In this document: positions 16,654-24,173 of the stretch, one piece after another
Position numbering within the stretch: position 1 is the first letter of the stretch
Layout: the number at the start of each line of letters is the position of its first letter
From: Amycolatopsis azurea DSM 43854
Lineage (GTDB): Bacteria > Actinomycetota > Actinomycetes > Mycobacteriales > Pseudonocardiaceae
NCBI RefSeq assembly: GCF_001995215.1
Contig: NZ_MUXN01000024.1
Location: 342,047 to 406,046, forward strand
Length of the DNA stretch: 64,000 nucleotides
Direction of reading: 5' to 3'
Position numbers and translations under genes: made by a program
Notes under the pieces: generated by a model
What the model saw: the letters and a program-made list of their open reading frames with translations, nothing else
The model's database searches: none
Told to the model about the DNA's origin: nothing

Positions 16654-16674
16654 TAGGGGACTGTTCGTCCCCTA
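16654..16674. promoter_or_regulatory. TetR operator 1 (TAGGGGAC-N5-GTCCCCTA)
   Basis: A perfect 8-bp inverted repeat round the spacer TGTTC, 25 bp upstream of the glycosidase-like gene. The arms are identical to operator 2 at 16704-16726. It is the likely binding site of the divergent TetR protein, controlling the glycosidase-like gene. Confidence 0.8.
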
Positions 16675-16703
16675 TTACGGTCAAGCTAGCAGCCCAGCGC
16701 ACC

Positions 16704-16726
16704 TTAGGGGACGAGTAGTCCCCTAA
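16704..16726. promoter_or_regulatory. TetR operator 2 (TTAGGGGAC-N5-GTCCCCTAA)
   Basis: A perfect 9-bp inverted repeat round GAGTA, ending 9 bp before the TetR ATG. No Shine-Dalgarno sequence fits between it and the start, so the tetR mRNA is probably leaderless and this site would block its promoter. Its centre is 51 bp from operator 1. Confidence 0.8.
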
Positions 16727-16735
16727 ACTGTGAGG

Positions 16736-17353
16736 ATGGTCGTTCCCGCAACATCAAGCGGCGCCGAAGATCCACGACGGGCGTCCCGGCGCCGCGGCGC
16801 CGCACTGGAACAGGCGATTCTGCAGGCCGCATTGGACGAACTGCTCGATGGCGGCTACGCGAGCCTGACCATCGATCGGGTCGCCGCTCGCGCCGGCACC
16901 AACAAATCCGCGGTCTATCGCCGCTGGCCGCACCGCGCCGCGCTGGCGGTGGCCGCGTATCACCGCACCGCGGTGGCCGAAGAGCTGCCCGACACCGGCG
17001 ACCTGCGCACCGACGTACTCGCCTTGCTGCATGAAGCGGCCGAGCGGATCGCGTCGCCACACGGTGAGGTGCTGCGCATTCTCGCCACTGAGATCCGCGA
17101 CGAGCCTGAGCTGTTGCGCGAGGCTCGTGACCAGCTCGTGGAGGCAGGCACGCGTCGATGGCTCACGGTTCTCGGCCGCGCGGCGGGCCGCGGCCAGGTC
17201 CGCCCGGACGCGCTCACGCCCCGCATAGCGACCGTCGCCCTCGACCTGCTCCGCAACGAATACCTCGTCCGCGACGTCAGCGTCATCCCGGACAGCACGC
17301 TCACCGAGATCATCGACACCATCTATCTCCCACTCGTGCGAACGCACCCTTGA
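16736..17353 (+). CDS. TetR family regulator, 205 aa
   Basis: The N-terminal HTH (about 20-70) reads ALEQAILQAALDELLDGGYASLTIDRVAARAGTNKSAVYRRWPHRAAL, with a TetR_C-type ligand domain after it. ATG 16736 is chosen; GTG at 16730 would add two residues. Two operators sharing TAGGGGAC/GTCCCCTA arms lie between it and the divergent glycosidase-like gene. Autorepression and control of that gene are therefore the natural reading. Confidence 0.9.
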   Translation: MVVPATSSGAEDPRRASRRRGAALEQAILQAALDELLDGGYASLTIDRVAARAGTNKSAVYRRWPHRAALAVAAYHRTAVAEELPDTGDLRTDVLALLHEAAERIASPHGEVLRILATEIRDEPELLREARDQLVEAGTRRWLTVLGRAAGRGQVRPDALTPRIATVALDLLRNEYLVRDVSVIPDSTLTEIIDTIYLPLVRTHP

Positions 17354-17369
17354 GACCGGCCGGCCCGAC

Positions 17370-17384
17370 TGACACTGAGTGCCA
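17370..17384. promoter_or_regulatory. TGACACTGAGTGCC site downstream of the second TetR gene
   Basis: TGACACTGAGTGCCA is an imperfect palindrome (TGACACT / AGTGCCA), 13 bp past the TetR stop. The same 14 bases recur at 18154-18167 in the promoter region of that TetR gene. A second regulator site or a remnant of a rearrangement are both possible. Confidence 0.5.
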
Positions 17385-17396
17385 GCGTGGGCCGCC

Positions 17397-18125
17397 TTAC
17401 TTCTCGGCCAGGGCGGCGTTCACCTTGGCGATGACGGCGTGCAGAGGTGTCGCCGTGGTCATCACGGCCACCACCGTGGTTTCCTCGGCCGCCGCGCCAT
17501 CGGTCCGGAAAGCGTCGATGACCAGCGCGAAGGCCTCCGCGGCGCTGGCGGTGATGTCGTCCTGGCCGCCGCTGCGCAGCCAGCGACGGAGCACGTGGTT
17601 GTTGGCGGCCGCGATCGCCGCGGCGGCCACGTCCGCCCGCAGGCTCGCCGTCTCGTCGCCCTGCTCCGTGAACCGCGCCCGCAGGTAGCGAGCGAGTACC
17701 CGCTGATAGCGATCTACGGTCGCGACCTCCTTGTCCCGCAACGAAGGCACCGTCCGCGTCAGCGTGAACCGCTTGAGCGAGACATCGAGTTCCGCGGCGT
17801 AGGACTCGAGGACCAGGCTGACCGCGGCGCAGGCCATTTCCACCGGATCGCGCTCCGGGTCCGCACCGGCGAAGGTCTCTTCCATCTCGGCCACGATCTC
17901 GTCGTGGTTGGCGAAGAGCACCTCGTCCTTGGAGTCGAAGTACCGGAAGAACGTGCGACGACCCACCCCGGCCGCGGCCGCGATCTCGTCCACCGTCGTG
18001 GCCTCGTACCCCTTGGCCACGAACAGGTCCACGGCCGCGCCGGCGAGCGCGCGGCGCAGGCGGCGCCTGCCCGCGGGAGTCGCCCCGGCTCTGGTCACCG
18101 GCGCTCGGCGCGGCGAATCGGTCAT
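17397..18125 (-). CDS. TetR family regulator, 242 aa
   Basis: The N-terminal HTH at about 22-72 (RRALAGAAVDLFVAKGYEATTVDEIAAAAGVGRRTFFRYFDSKDEVLF) is classic for the TetR subgroup with FFRYF. The ligand domain contains an Ala-rich helix (ADVAAAAIAAANNHVLRRWL). It is divergent from the 18215 gene, and a TGACACTGAGTGCC palindrome lies in the shared promoter region, probably its operator. The same site occurs again just past its 3' end. Confidence 0.9.
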   Translation of the reverse strand: MTDSPRRAPVTRAGATPAGRRRLRRALAGAAVDLFVAKGYEATTVDEIAAAAGVGRRTFFRYFDSKDEVLFANHDEIVAEMEETFAGADPERDPVEMACAAVSLVLESYAAELDVSLKRFTLTRTVPSLRDKEVATVDRYQRVLARYLRARFTEQGDETASLRADVAAAAIAAANNHVLRRWLRSGGQDDITASAAEAFALVIDAFRTDGAAAEETTVVAVMTTATPLHAVIAKVNAALAEK

Positions 18126-18153
18126 AGCGGGACGGTAGCAGCAGACTTGCTAG

Positions 18154-18168
18154 TGACACTGAGTGCCG
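18154..18168. promoter_or_regulatory. TetR operator candidate TGACACTGAGTGCC
   Basis: An imperfect palindrome of TGACACT and AGTGCCG, 28 bp upstream of the TetR start and 47 bp upstream of the divergent gene. TGACACT...AGTGTCA is a common TetR-type operator shape in actinobacteria. The copy at 17370 suggests the same regulator binds twice. Confidence 0.6.
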
Positions 18169-18214
18169 TTACGCTGAGAAGGACTCCCCACCCGCCGTTC
18201 GGAAGGCGCCGACG

Positions 18215-18682
18215 ATGTCGCTGGACCAGCAAGTGCTTCCGGACGAGTCCCTCTCGTCACGGGATTCGATCCGCCCTCGCGGCGACGCCTTCTACGGCCG
18301 GCTCTTCGGCTGGTCGCTGAAGTGGCGTGGCTCGCAGCCGTTCCTGATTCTGGGGAACGGCATCTGCGCCGTGACGCTGCCCAAGATCCACGGCAATCAG
18401 GTCATCGCCCGGCTCGCCGAGACCGGTTGCGCGGGTCCTGCCATGACCGTGCTGACCCAGCAGGGTCCGCGCGTCGCCGTACTCGCGGAGACCGACGGGC
18501 TGATCCCGCCGCGGATCTCCTTGCCTCAGCACGTCGAAGTGCTCGCCTGGGGCGCGCTGCTTCCCCTTCCCGCCGACTCCGGACGCGTCGAGACCCACGC
18601 GGAATGGCTCGTGGAGCCGGATCCCCGGCAGCGGTGGCTTCCCAGCCTGGACGCGGTCCTCTCGGGCGTCCGGCCGAGGTAG
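18215..18682 (+). CDS. Hypothetical protein, 155 aa (possibly primase/polymerase-N-like)
   Basis: Not firmly recognised. The sequence starts with a low-complexity Ser/Asp region, then DAFYGRLFGWSLKWRGSQPFLILGNGICAVTLPK. It ends with PHAEW-like THAEWLVEPDPRQRWLPSLDAVL. The order LGW.....L.LG.....LP...VLARL resembles the truncated bifunctional primase/polymerase N-terminal proteins of actinobacteria, but this is weak. It is divergent from a TetR gene with an operator between and may be its target. Confidence 0.5.
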   Translation: MSLDQQVLPDESLSSRDSIRPRGDAFYGRLFGWSLKWRGSQPFLILGNGICAVTLPKIHGNQVIARLAETGCAGPAMTVLTQQGPRVAVLAETDGLIPPRISLPQHVEVLAWGALLPLPADSGRVETHAEWLVEPDPRQRWLPSLDAVLSGVRPR

Positions 18683-18739
18683 TGAGGGGTAATGCCAATG
18701 TGGCGTGTTCAGTCGCTCGCCCGTACGCCGGCCTCGGGG

Positions 18740-18792
18740 GTTGTGAAAGCCACTTCCGCAACGTTGAAGGTTACGAAAGTGGCTTTCGCAAC
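18740..18792. terminator. Palindrome 1 of three (GTTG.GAAAGCCACTT...)
   Basis: Arms 18740-18762 and 18770-18792 match at 20 of 23 positions round a 7-nt loop. The right arm contains GAAAGTGGCTTTCGCAAC. This is the first of three different hairpins in the 315-bp gap between convergent genes (stop 18682 and stop 18998). Confidence 0.6.
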
Positions 18793-18833
18793 GCTTCCGA
18801 GCCTTCGCCTCCGGAGACCGCATGCCCCGCGAC

Positions 18834-18876
18834 GAAGGGGACTTTCCGCTCGTGCAATGAGGGGGAAGTCCCCTTC
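18834..18876. terminator. Palindrome 2 of three (GAAGGGGACTT...)
   Basis: GAAGGGGACTTTCC (18834-18847) pairs at 13 of 14 positions with GGGAAGTCCCCTTC (18863-18876). A further CTC/GAG pairing lies inside the loop. It differs in sequence from the palindromes on either side. Confidence 0.55.
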
Positions 18877-18902
18877 ACCTCGCTGATCACTGCCGAAGAC
18901 CG

Positions 18903-18957
18903 GTCAGTGAAGGCCTCCTTGAGGGACCCAGAGTCCCTCAAGGAGGCCTTCACTGAC
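18903..18957. terminator. Palindrome 3 of three: 25-bp perfect arms
   Basis: Arms 18903-18927 and 18933-18957 are perfect complements with a 5-nt loop (CCAGA). The arm begins GTCAGTGAAGGCCTCCTTGA. The segment GTGAAGGCC.CCTT is shared with the palindrome at 42444-42490, so the two are members of one dispersed family. Its place at the VanZ gene's 3' end suggests a terminator. Confidence 0.65.
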
Positions 18958-18997
18958 TTGGCGCCCCGCAGCTTTACTGCTCAGTAGTACGCGCCAC

Positions 18998-19726
18998 TCA
19001 GGCCGCGACCGAGGCCTGGGCCGAAACGAGCAGGGCTCCACCGTCCGATTCGGACAGTGTGATCTCGAGGGTCGCGCCTTCGGCCAACGGCGGAAGGTCG
19101 CACAAGGTCACGCGGCCGATCAGCCGTTGCCCTCGGCGCGCGTTCGCCAAGCCCGCGCGACGGACCTCGATCCCCGACCGGCGCCACACGTGAACCGTGC
19201 CCGACGGTGCCGTCCGGCCACGCCACAGGTTTCCGCACCAGGCTGCGAGCGCGGCTCCCACCGTGTTGCACAGGACGTCGTCCAGTGAGCCGACCCGGCC
19301 GGCGTCCTGCCAGACCTGAAGGCATTCGATCGACACGGACACCGCGAACGCCGAGACGACGATCCGTGACACCGGCTTCGCCCAGCCGAAGCGCACCGGC
19401 AGCAGCACCGCGAGCGGCGCCAGCAGGAAAACGTTGCCCGCCAGCTGAACCAGCGCGACATCCGGGTGATCGCTGAAGACCGGCAGGACGTCCGCCAGCA
19501 GGTGAAGACTCACCGACGGACCACGCACAGCCGTCGGCGCCGGGACGAAGACCACCAGCAGGACCGCGAAAAGTGAAGCCAGCAAAGCGAAATCCAGCGC
19601 GACCGCGAACGGGCGCCGCCGCTTCCCGCGAAGCCGCGCCACGAACTCGACGACCCCTGCACCGGCCGCGGCGGTGAGCAGCGACCAGGGTGCGGCGTCG
19701 GAGAATGCCTGCCACCACCATCCCAT
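18998..19726 (-). CDS. VanZ-like membrane protein, 242 aa
   Basis: Four to five hydrophobic helices. The VanZ-family core is visible as QLAGNVFLLAPLAVLLPVRF and IECLQVWQDAGRVGSLDDVLCNTVGAALA (N..L..P.G and D...N..G positions). A soluble C-terminal about 60 residues may be an added beta-rich domain. VanZ proteins confer low-level teicoplanin resistance in enterococci, but most homologues are of unknown function. The start at 19726 (MGWWWQAF) has GGGGAG just upstream. A longer reading to 19825 adds an unlikely Arg-rich leader. Confidence 0.75.
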   Translation of the reverse strand: MGWWWQAFSDAAPWSLLTAAAGAGVVEFVARLRGKRRRPFAVALDFALLASLFAVLLVVFVPAPTAVRGPSVSLHLLADVLPVFSDHPDVALVQLAGNVFLLAPLAVLLPVRFGWAKPVSRIVVSAFAVSVSIECLQVWQDAGRVGSLDDVLCNTVGAALAAWCGNLWRGRTAPSGTVHVWRRSGIEVRRAGLANARRGQRLIGRVTLCDLPPLAEGATLEITLSESDGGALLVSAQASVAA

Positions 19727-19850
19727 GCACTCCCCTTTCGCCGATGATCGTCTTCGGCGAGGGTGGCAGCATCGTGAAGGCCAGACAAGAACCCCGACTA
19801 TTGTCGGTGAATAACTACCATTCACGTCGATACTTCACGGGTTCCGATTG

Positions 19851-20456
19851 TCACGGGTGTGCGCCCAGAGCGGGGCCGATCCAGCGGCGGACGAGGGTCC
19901 GCAGCTGATCGTCGGTGTGGGGTGGCGTCGAGGGGTATTGCAGGAACGAGAGGAACAGCCGCATCAGCGTTTCGGCGAGCCCTTCGAAGTCCGCGTCGGT
20001 CGTCACGCCCACGGCCGCCCAATCGACCGGCACGTTGCGGAGGATCCGCGCGCCGAGCGAGAAGGACTGTGACGAGGTGACCGCGACGGTGAAGACGTCG
20101 GCTTCACCCGCTTTGAGGAGCAGTCCCAGGTGAGGATCGTCCGGGACCGCCCGGACGCCGAACACCACGGATTCCACGGCGACCTCGGCGGGGCTGCCGA
20201 ACGAGGCCAGGTGCCGTTCCATCCGCCTCGCGAACTCCTCGACCCGGTCGAGCGCGACCGCGCCGAGGATGTCGGCCAGACTCGGGAAGTACCGGTAGAC
20301 GGTCTGCCTGGTCACGCCCGCTTCCGCGGCGACGTCGGAGAGGCTGGTCTTGGCGAGACCGACCCGGTCGATGCAGGCCGTCGCCGCCTCGACGATCCGG
20401 CGGCGAGCCTCCTGCTCGGTTCCGGGAGGGTTGCCCTGCCATCCATGGTGCCCCAT
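19851..20456 (-). CDS. TetR family regulator, 201 aa
   Basis: The HTH lies at about 18-65 (RRRIVEAATACIDRVGLAKTSLSDVAAEAGVTRQTVYRYFPSLADIL). The C-terminal ligand domain ends WIGPALG. It is the last gene of an apparent three-gene operon (monooxygenase, membrane protein, regulator; 27 bp after the preceding stop). The strong palindrome ahead of the first gene (23046-23078) is its likely operator. Confidence 0.9.
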   Translation of the reverse strand: MGHHGWQGNPPGTEQEARRRIVEAATACIDRVGLAKTSLSDVAAEAGVTRQTVYRYFPSLADILGAVALDRVEEFARRMERHLASFGSPAEVAVESVVFGVRAVPDDPHLGLLLKAGEADVFTVAVTSSQSFSLGARILRNVPVDWAAVGVTTDADFEGLAETLMRLFLSFLQYPSTPPHTDDQLRTLVRRWIGPALGAHP

Positions 20457-20483
20457 CGCTCCATCTTCCCCGAACGGCGAATC

Positions 20484-21557
20484 TCAGACGGTGGCAGGTG
20501 TCGCACGCCGCACGCGGTACAACGCGGCCAGCATCGCCCCGGCGCCCACGAAGCAAGCCAGCGCGTAGGGCCCGCTACCGACCGGAGCGCCGTCTTCGGT
20601 CATGCCGTCCGTGGCGGAGAAGTAGGCAGGAAGGGCACCCAGCCAGAGCAGGGCCATCCCTCCCAGGTAGACGGCGGGATACACCCGGGCGAAAGACTCC
20701 AACGGTTCCCCGGGACCACGGTGCCGGACGAAGATCCAGATGCCCGCCAGCCACAGCAGCGCCAGCTCGACACCGAGAATCCAAGCCTGCGCGGTCGTGT
20801 TGCCATCGAACAAGCTCGACGGGAGACCGGCGATCGCCATGGTCGGCGGGGTGAGGACACCGGCCAGCACGACGCGCCCCGCGAGCGACCACCCGTGCCG
20901 CGATCCACTCGCCAAGCGCACCACCAGCCAGGTCATCGCGCCCATCGAGACCGAGGCGAAGAGCAGCATGCTGTTCATGGGCACGGAATCCAGCGCGGGG
21001 TGATTGACGATCCGGTTGTTCCCGTTCCAGGCCCACCACTTCAGCTGCGGGCCGAGGTGGTCGAAGACCTCGTAGAACACCTGACAGGCGAAAGCGACCG
21101 CCACCGCTCCGATCGCCGCGCCGCGGGCACGGAAGATCCCGAGCGACCGGACGAGTTCGTAGGCGAGCTGGCTGATCATCGGGTAGAACGCCACGATGTA
21201 GAGCGGCAGCCGGTCCCACATGAACTGAGCGGTGAACCGGTTGTGGGCGAAGATGAATCCGTACTGCCCCTCCAAGCCGAACCACTCCGGGAAGTACAGC
21301 GGCGGTTCGATGACGAAGAGGTAGACCAGCGAAGCGCACCACAGCGCCAGATTCGTCGAATCGCCCTGACGGTGCCGTCGGATGGCGGGCACCAGCGCGA
21401 AAACGGCGCCGCCGAGGACGAGCAGTTCCAGCAGCGGCATCGTCCAGTGCGCCGCTTCCCACGGTGAGCGGATCGAGAGCCACGGGGAAACGTCGTGGCA
21501 GTCGAAGCCGAGTCCGCGGGTGACGGTTTCCGCGTCCGGCCCGCAGACGGCGCTCAT
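20484..21557 (-). CDS. Polytopic membrane protein, unknown function, 357 aa
   Basis: About eight to nine hydrophobic segments after a soluble N-terminus with two Cys and HDVSPWLSIRSPWEAAHW. Aromatic-rich loops occur (YFPEWFGLEGQYGFIFAHNRFTAQFMWDRLPLYI; QLKWWAWNGNNRIVNHPALDSVPMNS). These are reminiscent of carotenoid- or terpenoid-pathway membrane proteins, but no family is recognised. The ATG overlaps the monooxygenase stop by 4 bp, so the two proteins probably act together. Confidence 0.75.
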   Translation of the reverse strand: MSAVCGPDAETVTRGLGFDCHDVSPWLSIRSPWEAAHWTMPLLELLVLGGAVFALVPAIRRHRQGDSTNLALWCASLVYLFVIEPPLYFPEWFGLEGQYGFIFAHNRFTAQFMWDRLPLYIVAFYPMISQLAYELVRSLGIFRARGAAIGAVAVAFACQVFYEVFDHLGPQLKWWAWNGNNRIVNHPALDSVPMNSMLLFASVSMGAMTWLVVRLASGSRHGWSLAGRVVLAGVLTPPTMAIAGLPSSLFDGNTTAQAWILGVELALLWLAGIWIFVRHRGPGEPLESFARVYPAVYLGGMALLWLGALPAYFSATDGMTEDGAPVGSGPYALACFVGAGAMLAALYRVRRATPATV

Positions 21558-23026
21558 CGGGAGACCGCCGGTTTCGCGGCACTGCCTCCCGGCGAGTAGT
21601 CCGTGACCGGCGGCTCGGCACGGGCGTCGAAGTCGAACGGAACCCGGTGCCTGCCCAGCGCGGCACGGACCCGGTAGCGCAGAAGTCCCGCGATCACCCG
21701 CGGGTTCGTCATCATGTCGCGCAGCGACTCATCGAGGTTGAACACCTTCGCGAAGTGCTCGTCGACGACGTCGTCCTCGCGGGCGGCGCCGACGATGAGC
21801 CTGAACGCCGGCCCGGACATCGCCGAAAGCACGCGACGCTTCCATTCCCCGGCCTTTTCGGTGCCCACGGCGCAGGCGTAACCCTGGTCTCTCGCCATCG
21901 CCAGGCTCCACGGGACGTTGAGCAGCTTTCGTTGCGCGGCAAGGAATGACGAAGAGAACTGACCGTCGAGACGCTCGGCGCGGGCGAGGTGCTCGCGCAG
22001 CAACAGTGCCGAGCCCGCGGCAGAACTGATGCCCTGCGCGTAGAACGGATTGAACGCGCAGATCGAGTCGCCGACGAACGCCAGCCGTTTCGGCGGGGTC
22101 CGGAGCTTGTCGAAACGCCGCCACTTGTTGCCGGTCGACCTGGTCAGGTGCACTTCGGACGTCGGGGTGGACCGGTCCATCGCGGCGGCGAACAGCGGTG
22201 CCCGCACCCGGCGGGCCGACTCGACGAACGCCTCGGTGGTCCGCGGCATTTCCAGGCCCCACGAGCCCATGCACGCGATGACCCGGTTGCCCTCGATCGG
22301 GAAGAAGTTCACCAGGAACTCGTGTTCGTCCGGATGCGCGCCCTTGTCGGGGGTCGGCATGATCACCAGGTGCTGCCACCACCAGGACCCGGGACGCTCG
22401 TCGGGTGAGGGCAGGTCGTACCAGCGCGAGGTGTAGGTGACCTTGGCGTCGAGGGTCCGCACCTCGGGTTCGGGCCAGCCCGCCGCTGCCAGCCAGGCCC
22501 CGACGGAGGAACCGCGGCCCATCGCGTCGACCACGAAATCGGCGTCGATCCGCTCGTCGCGGTCCGAGAGGGCGACCCCGGTGACTTCGCCGTCCCGGGT
22601 GGTCAATCCGCTCACCGCGACCCATTCGCGGATCACGACGTTGGGCAGCTCCCGGACCTTGTCGCGCAGCACGCGTTCGATGAGGATCCGCGAGCTGTAG
22701 ATCATCGTCATCGCGCTGCGTTTGCGCGCCGACCAGCCCTCGCCGTCGAGATAGGCGGCGTCCATGGACGGCATGAGATGCAGTCCACCGGCGGCGATGA
22801 GGTCGTCCTCGAATCCGGGGAACAGCGCGCCGATCGCGCGGCGGCCGGAGTTCAGCAGGAAGTGCGGATGTTTGCTCTGCGGCACCCCGCGCCGATGTTC
22901 GGCCTCGGCCGGAAGCTCATCGCGTTCGAGTACCAGGACCTGGTCGAAGTACGGGGCGAGTGCTCCGGCGGTACAGAGACCGGCGGCACTGCCACCGAGG
23001 ACGACGGCGGTCTTGCCGAGTCGCAT
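21554..23026 (-). CDS. FAD-dependent monooxygenase/halogenase-like oxidoreductase, 490 aa
   Basis: It has the N-terminal dinucleotide fold VVLGGSAAGLCTAGAL and VLVLERDELP. The second FAD motif reads LAFVGDSICAFNPFYAQGISSAAGSALLLREHL. The group resembles geranylgeranyl-reductase or halogenase-like flavoproteins that act on lipophilic or polyketide/terpenoid substrates. ATG 23026 has GGGAG 9 nt upstream. The operon with a membrane protein and TetR, and the operator ahead of it, suggest induction by its substrate. Confidence 0.8.
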   Translation of the reverse strand: MRLGKTAVVLGGSAAGLCTAGALAPYFDQVLVLERDELPAEAEHRRGVPQSKHPHFLLNSGRRAIGALFPGFEDDLIAAGGLHLMPSMDAAYLDGEGWSARKRSAMTMIYSSRILIERVLRDKVRELPNVVIREWVAVSGLTTRDGEVTGVALSDRDERIDADFVVDAMGRGSSVGAWLAAAGWPEPEVRTLDAKVTYTSRWYDLPSPDERPGSWWWQHLVIMPTPDKGAHPDEHEFLVNFFPIEGNRVIACMGSWGLEMPRTTEAFVESARRVRAPLFAAAMDRSTPTSEVHLTRSTGNKWRRFDKLRTPPKRLAFVGDSICAFNPFYAQGISSAAGSALLLREHLARAERLDGQFSSSFLAAQRKLLNVPWSLAMARDQGYACAVGTEKAGEWKRRVLSAMSGPAFRLIVGAAREDDVVDEHFAKVFNLDESLRDMMTNPRVIAGLLRYRVRAALGRHRVPFDFDARAEPPVTDYSPGGSAAKPAVSR

Positions 23027-23045
23027 GCGGATCAACTCCCAGCGT

Positions 23046-23086
23046 CATTCATACAGATTGACAACGCCTGTATGAATGTATGAATG
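23046..23086. promoter_or_regulatory. TetR operator: CATTCATACAG / CTGTATGAATG inverted repeat plus extra half-site
   Basis: A perfect 11-bp inverted repeat (23046-23056 and 23068-23078) is separated by 11 bp. A third GTATGAATG follows directly at 23078-23086. It lies 20 bp upstream of the monooxygenase ATG. TetR proteins that bind as two dimers use sites of this length. The regulator is probably the one encoded at 19851. Confidence 0.75.
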
Positions 23087-23178
23087 AGGCCGGGGGCTGT
23101 CAAGGAATCGGTCTCGCACAGCACCGAGGGCCACCCGGATGCCGGGTGGCCCTCGGAGATCGATGGTGCGGGAACGCG

Positions 23179-23832
23179 CTACCAGGGAGCGGGCTGTCCG
23201 TTCTCGAGGAGGATTCCGGACGGACCGTCATCGGGAAGCGTCGCCGCGTGGACGATGTCGTTCGCGGACTCCTCCACCGAGCGCTCCGCCATCGGCATCA
23301 TCCTGGTCTTGGTCGGCCCGGGGTTCACCGCGTTCACCAGCACCCCGGATCCCTTCGTGTGCGAGGCGAGCATCATGGTCAGCCCGTTGAGCGCCGCCTT
23401 CGACACCGAATAGCCCGGCGCGCCGGTGAAAAGCCCCCTGTCGTAGGAACCGGCGTCGCTGGAGACGAAGACCACCCGGCCCCAGCCCCGGCTGATCATC
23501 CCCGGGAGGAACGTCTGCGCCACCCGCCAGCCGCCCAGCAGGTTCACCGCCAGACTGCGTTCGACGAGGTCCAGCGGCACCGACAGCGGGTCGTTGCCGG
23601 GATCGAGCAGCACACCCGCGTTGCAGATCAGCACGTCGATGTCACCGACCCGCTCTCCGGCGTTCCGTACGCTTTCGGCGTCGGTGACGTCCAGTACCTG
23701 CGAAACGCCCGCTTCGCCTGGCTGCCGTGACGTCGGCACGACCCGCAGGCCACGCCGGGCGAGTTCGGCGGCGACCGCTTGTCCGAGCCCACGGTTGGCT
23801 CCGGTGACCAGGGCGGTGCGCTGTTCGGCCAT
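23179..23832 (-). CDS. Short-chain dehydrogenase/reductase (SDR), 217 aa
   Basis: It has the cofactor motif TGANRGLGQ, the NAG motif (DVLICNAGVLL), Ser in FVSSDAG, and the catalytic YSVSK. The NPGPTKTRM loop follows. It is short for a classical SDR (217 versus about 250) with a trimmed C-terminus. The start at 23832 has GAGGAG 4 nt upstream. A longer frame to 23943 is not supported. Substrate unknown. It lies between the flavoprotein operon and an AraC regulator, all on the minus strand. Confidence 0.85.
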   Translation of the reverse strand: MAEQRTALVTGANRGLGQAVAAELARRGLRVVPTSRQPGEAGVSQVLDVTDAESVRNAGERVGDIDVLICNAGVLLDPGNDPLSVPLDLVERSLAVNLLGGWRVAQTFLPGMISRGWGRVVFVSSDAGSYDRGLFTGAPGYSVSKAALNGLTMMLASHTKGSGVLVNAVNPGPTKTRMMPMAERSVEESANDIVHAATLPDDGPSGILLENGQPAPW

Positions 23833-24173
23833 GATGCTCCTCGCTGCTCGACGGGGTGTCCGAAACCCAGGGATTCCGCAGAGTACGCGGGTATTCCGGT
23901 GTCCAAATGGCGTCCGGAAACGCGCCGCTCCCCAGCCGTCCAACTGTCCATTCCAGTCGGCTGGACGGCCTCCGTCGTTCTCGCTGTGGGGCCAGCACCC
24001 AGTACCTCGGCCGCGCCTGCCGGAAGCACGCCGGCGTTCAGCAACGTGTCGTTGACCGGTCCCTTGACGGCACCCCGAGCGAGGGCCGAGCGTCGGTGCC
24101 CTTCAGCACTCGGCGAGGCTTTTCGGGGAATGCGCTGATTCCCGACGCGCTGGACCGTCGATTGTGGTCCAGG
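23833..24173. other. 341-bp gap without a recognised gene
   Basis: The gap lies between the SDR start and the AraC stop. I see no convincing coding pattern, ribosome site or long palindrome. Open frames here are shadows. It presumably holds the SDR promoter. Confidence 0.5.
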
